DNA of 64,000 nucleotides from RU20A sp042610495 (GTDB lineage Bacteria; Pseudomonadota; Alphaproteobacteria; Rhizobiales; Rhizobiaceae). Shown here piece after piece: positions 63,348 to 64,000 of the stretch. Made by a program: the position numbers and the translations under genes. Position 1 is the first letter of the stretch. Every line of letters starts with the position of its first letter. Location: contig NZ_JBHGAP010000004.1 of the NCBI RefSeq assembly GCF_042610495.1, positions 62,001 to 126,000 on the forward strand, read 5' to 3'. The notes under the pieces are model-generated. The model was given only the letters and a program-made list of their open reading frames with translations, had not been told where the DNA came from and made no database searches.

Positions 63348-64000
63348 TCAGGAGCCGGAGGCAAGCTTGACATTGCCGCCATGGCCGCCACCGCCGAAAA
63401 CCTGACGCACGCCGAAGTCGGAGCGAAGCGCGCCGACAGGGCTTTGCAGGCCGAGTTCGGGGAAAAGAAGTTCCGAGACCGTGTAGGCCTCCTCGAGATG
63501 CGGATAGCCGGACGCGATCACCGTATCGATGCCGATATCCTGATACTCGCGCAGCCGCGCAGCGACCGTCTTCGGCGAACCGACGAGCGCAGTACCGGCG
63601 CCGGAGCGGACGAGGCCGATACCCGCCCAAAGATTGGGTGAAACTTCCAGCTTGTCGCGCCGTCCGTTGTGGAGCGCCACCATGCGGGCCTGGCCGACGG
63701 AATCGGAGTTCTTCGCGAATACTTCCTGGGCTGCGGCGATGGTCTCGTCGGAAAGGCGCGAGATCAGCCGGTCGGCAGCCTCCCAGGCCTCCTCGTCCGT
63801 TTCGCGAACGATGAAGTGGAGACGGATGCCGAAGCTGACAGTGCGGCCATGGGCTGCGGCGGCCTTGCGGGCCGCGTCGACCTTCTCGGCCACCTGCGCC
63901 GGCGGTTCGCCCCAGGTGAGATACTTGTCGATAATGCCGCCGCTGAAATCGATGGCCGCGTCGGAGGAGCCGCCGAAATAGAGCGGCGGACGGGGACTCT
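63348..64000 (-). CDS. ssuD: FMNH2-dependent alkanesulfonate monooxygenase, C-terminal part (cut by window edge)
   Basis: The frame enters at the right edge and ends at 63348, giving the last 216 residues. It reads PPLYFGGSSDAAIDF, YLTWGEPPAQVAEKV, GIRLHFIVRETDEEAW and ends VFGGGGHGGNVKLASGS. These are hallmarks of the SsuD/MsuD branch of bacterial luciferase-like monooxygenases, which release sulfite from alkanesulfonates using FMNH2 and O2. The first part (about 170 residues, with substrate residues) is outside, so SsuD versus SfnG/MsuD remains open. Confidence 0.9.
   Translation of the reverse strand, partial: SPRPPLYFGGSSDAAIDFSGGIIDKYLTWGEPPAQVAEKVDAARKAAAAHGRTVSFGIRLHFIVRETDEEAWEAADRLISRLSDETIAAAQEVFAKNSDSVGQARMVALHNGRRDKLEVSPNLWAGIGLVRSGAGTALVGSPKTVAARLREYQDIGIDTVIASGYPHLEEAYTVSELLFPELGLQSPVGALRSDFGVRQVFGGGGHGGNVKLASGS

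Overview
The window is about 64 kb of a GC-rich alphaproteobacterial chromosome, most probably from the Rhizobiaceae (Rhizobium, Agrobacterium, Sinorhizobium or Shinella-like; the genus cannot be fixed by eye). The evidence is the conserved block around the putative replication origin (dnaQ-coaE-aroE-maf-ppsR, an AT-richer gap, then hemE-hemJ-rho-mnmE-mnmG-rsmG-parA-parB-holA-lptE-leuS). The giant NAD-glutamate dehydrogenase, a DUF1013/TrcR-type regulator, an SdhAF4-like protein and two perfect GTTTCACGTGAAAC parS sites point the same way. No tRNA, rRNA, insertion sequence, prophage or CRISPR array was found; this is core chromosome with an amine/sulfur metabolic stretch at the right end.

Layout. 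1-552: 5' part of a gabD-like aldehyde dehydrogenase leaving the left edge. 735-6080 (reverse): Tim44-like protein, MltA transglycosylase, Smr protein, XRE regulator and GyrB. 6201-7324: fxsA and secB. 7409-11079 (reverse): ppsR-maf-aroE-coaE-dnaQ, with overlapping reading frames from maf onward. 11080-11474: putative oriC with degenerate DnaA boxes and five GANTC sites. 11475-20232 (forward): hemE, hemJ, rho, mnmE, mnmG, rsmG, parA and parB, with parS sites beside mnmG and inside rsmG. 20239-24563 (reverse): holA, lptE and leuS.

24794-38671: yggS, prpE, trcR-like (reverse), acs, a 58-residue secreted peptide (reverse), an SdhAF4-like gene (reverse), htpX-rsmB, a heparinase II/III-family gene, purH and an MFS transporter (reverse). 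A further perfect parS-like palindrome lies at 30875-30890. 38661-48986: NAD-GDH (reverse), pdxY, a beta-carbonic anhydrase, an MltB-like transglycosylase (reverse), asd (reverse) and leuB (reverse). The 366-base gap upstream of asd holds a promoter, a strong ribosome site, a 37-codon reading frame ending in a Thr/Lys-rich run and two hairpins; it looks like an amino-acid-sensing leader and is the most novel signal found.

49109-57442: yigZ, a ROK sugar kinase and an inositol-monophosphatase-family gene, then an Lrp/AsnC regulator divergent from a six-gene operon. That operon encodes an amino-acid ABC importer, a Cys/Met-metabolism PLP enzyme and a homocysteine S-methyltransferase, and probably imports and uses methionine or S-methylmethionine. 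57520-62127: an aldehyde dehydrogenase divergent from agmatine deiminase and an amidase-signature enzyme, a probable agmatine/putrescine pathway. 62258-64000: an Rrf2 regulator with four cysteines facing a flavin reductase and an SsuD-type FMNH2 monooxygenase cut by the right edge, a probable organosulfonate desulfurisation unit.

The window thus joins the replication/segregation hub (GyrB, DnaQ, oriC, ParAB-parS, HolA) to tRNA and rRNA modification, envelope genes and nitrogen/sulfur metabolism. All names rest on reading the translations; no database search was run.
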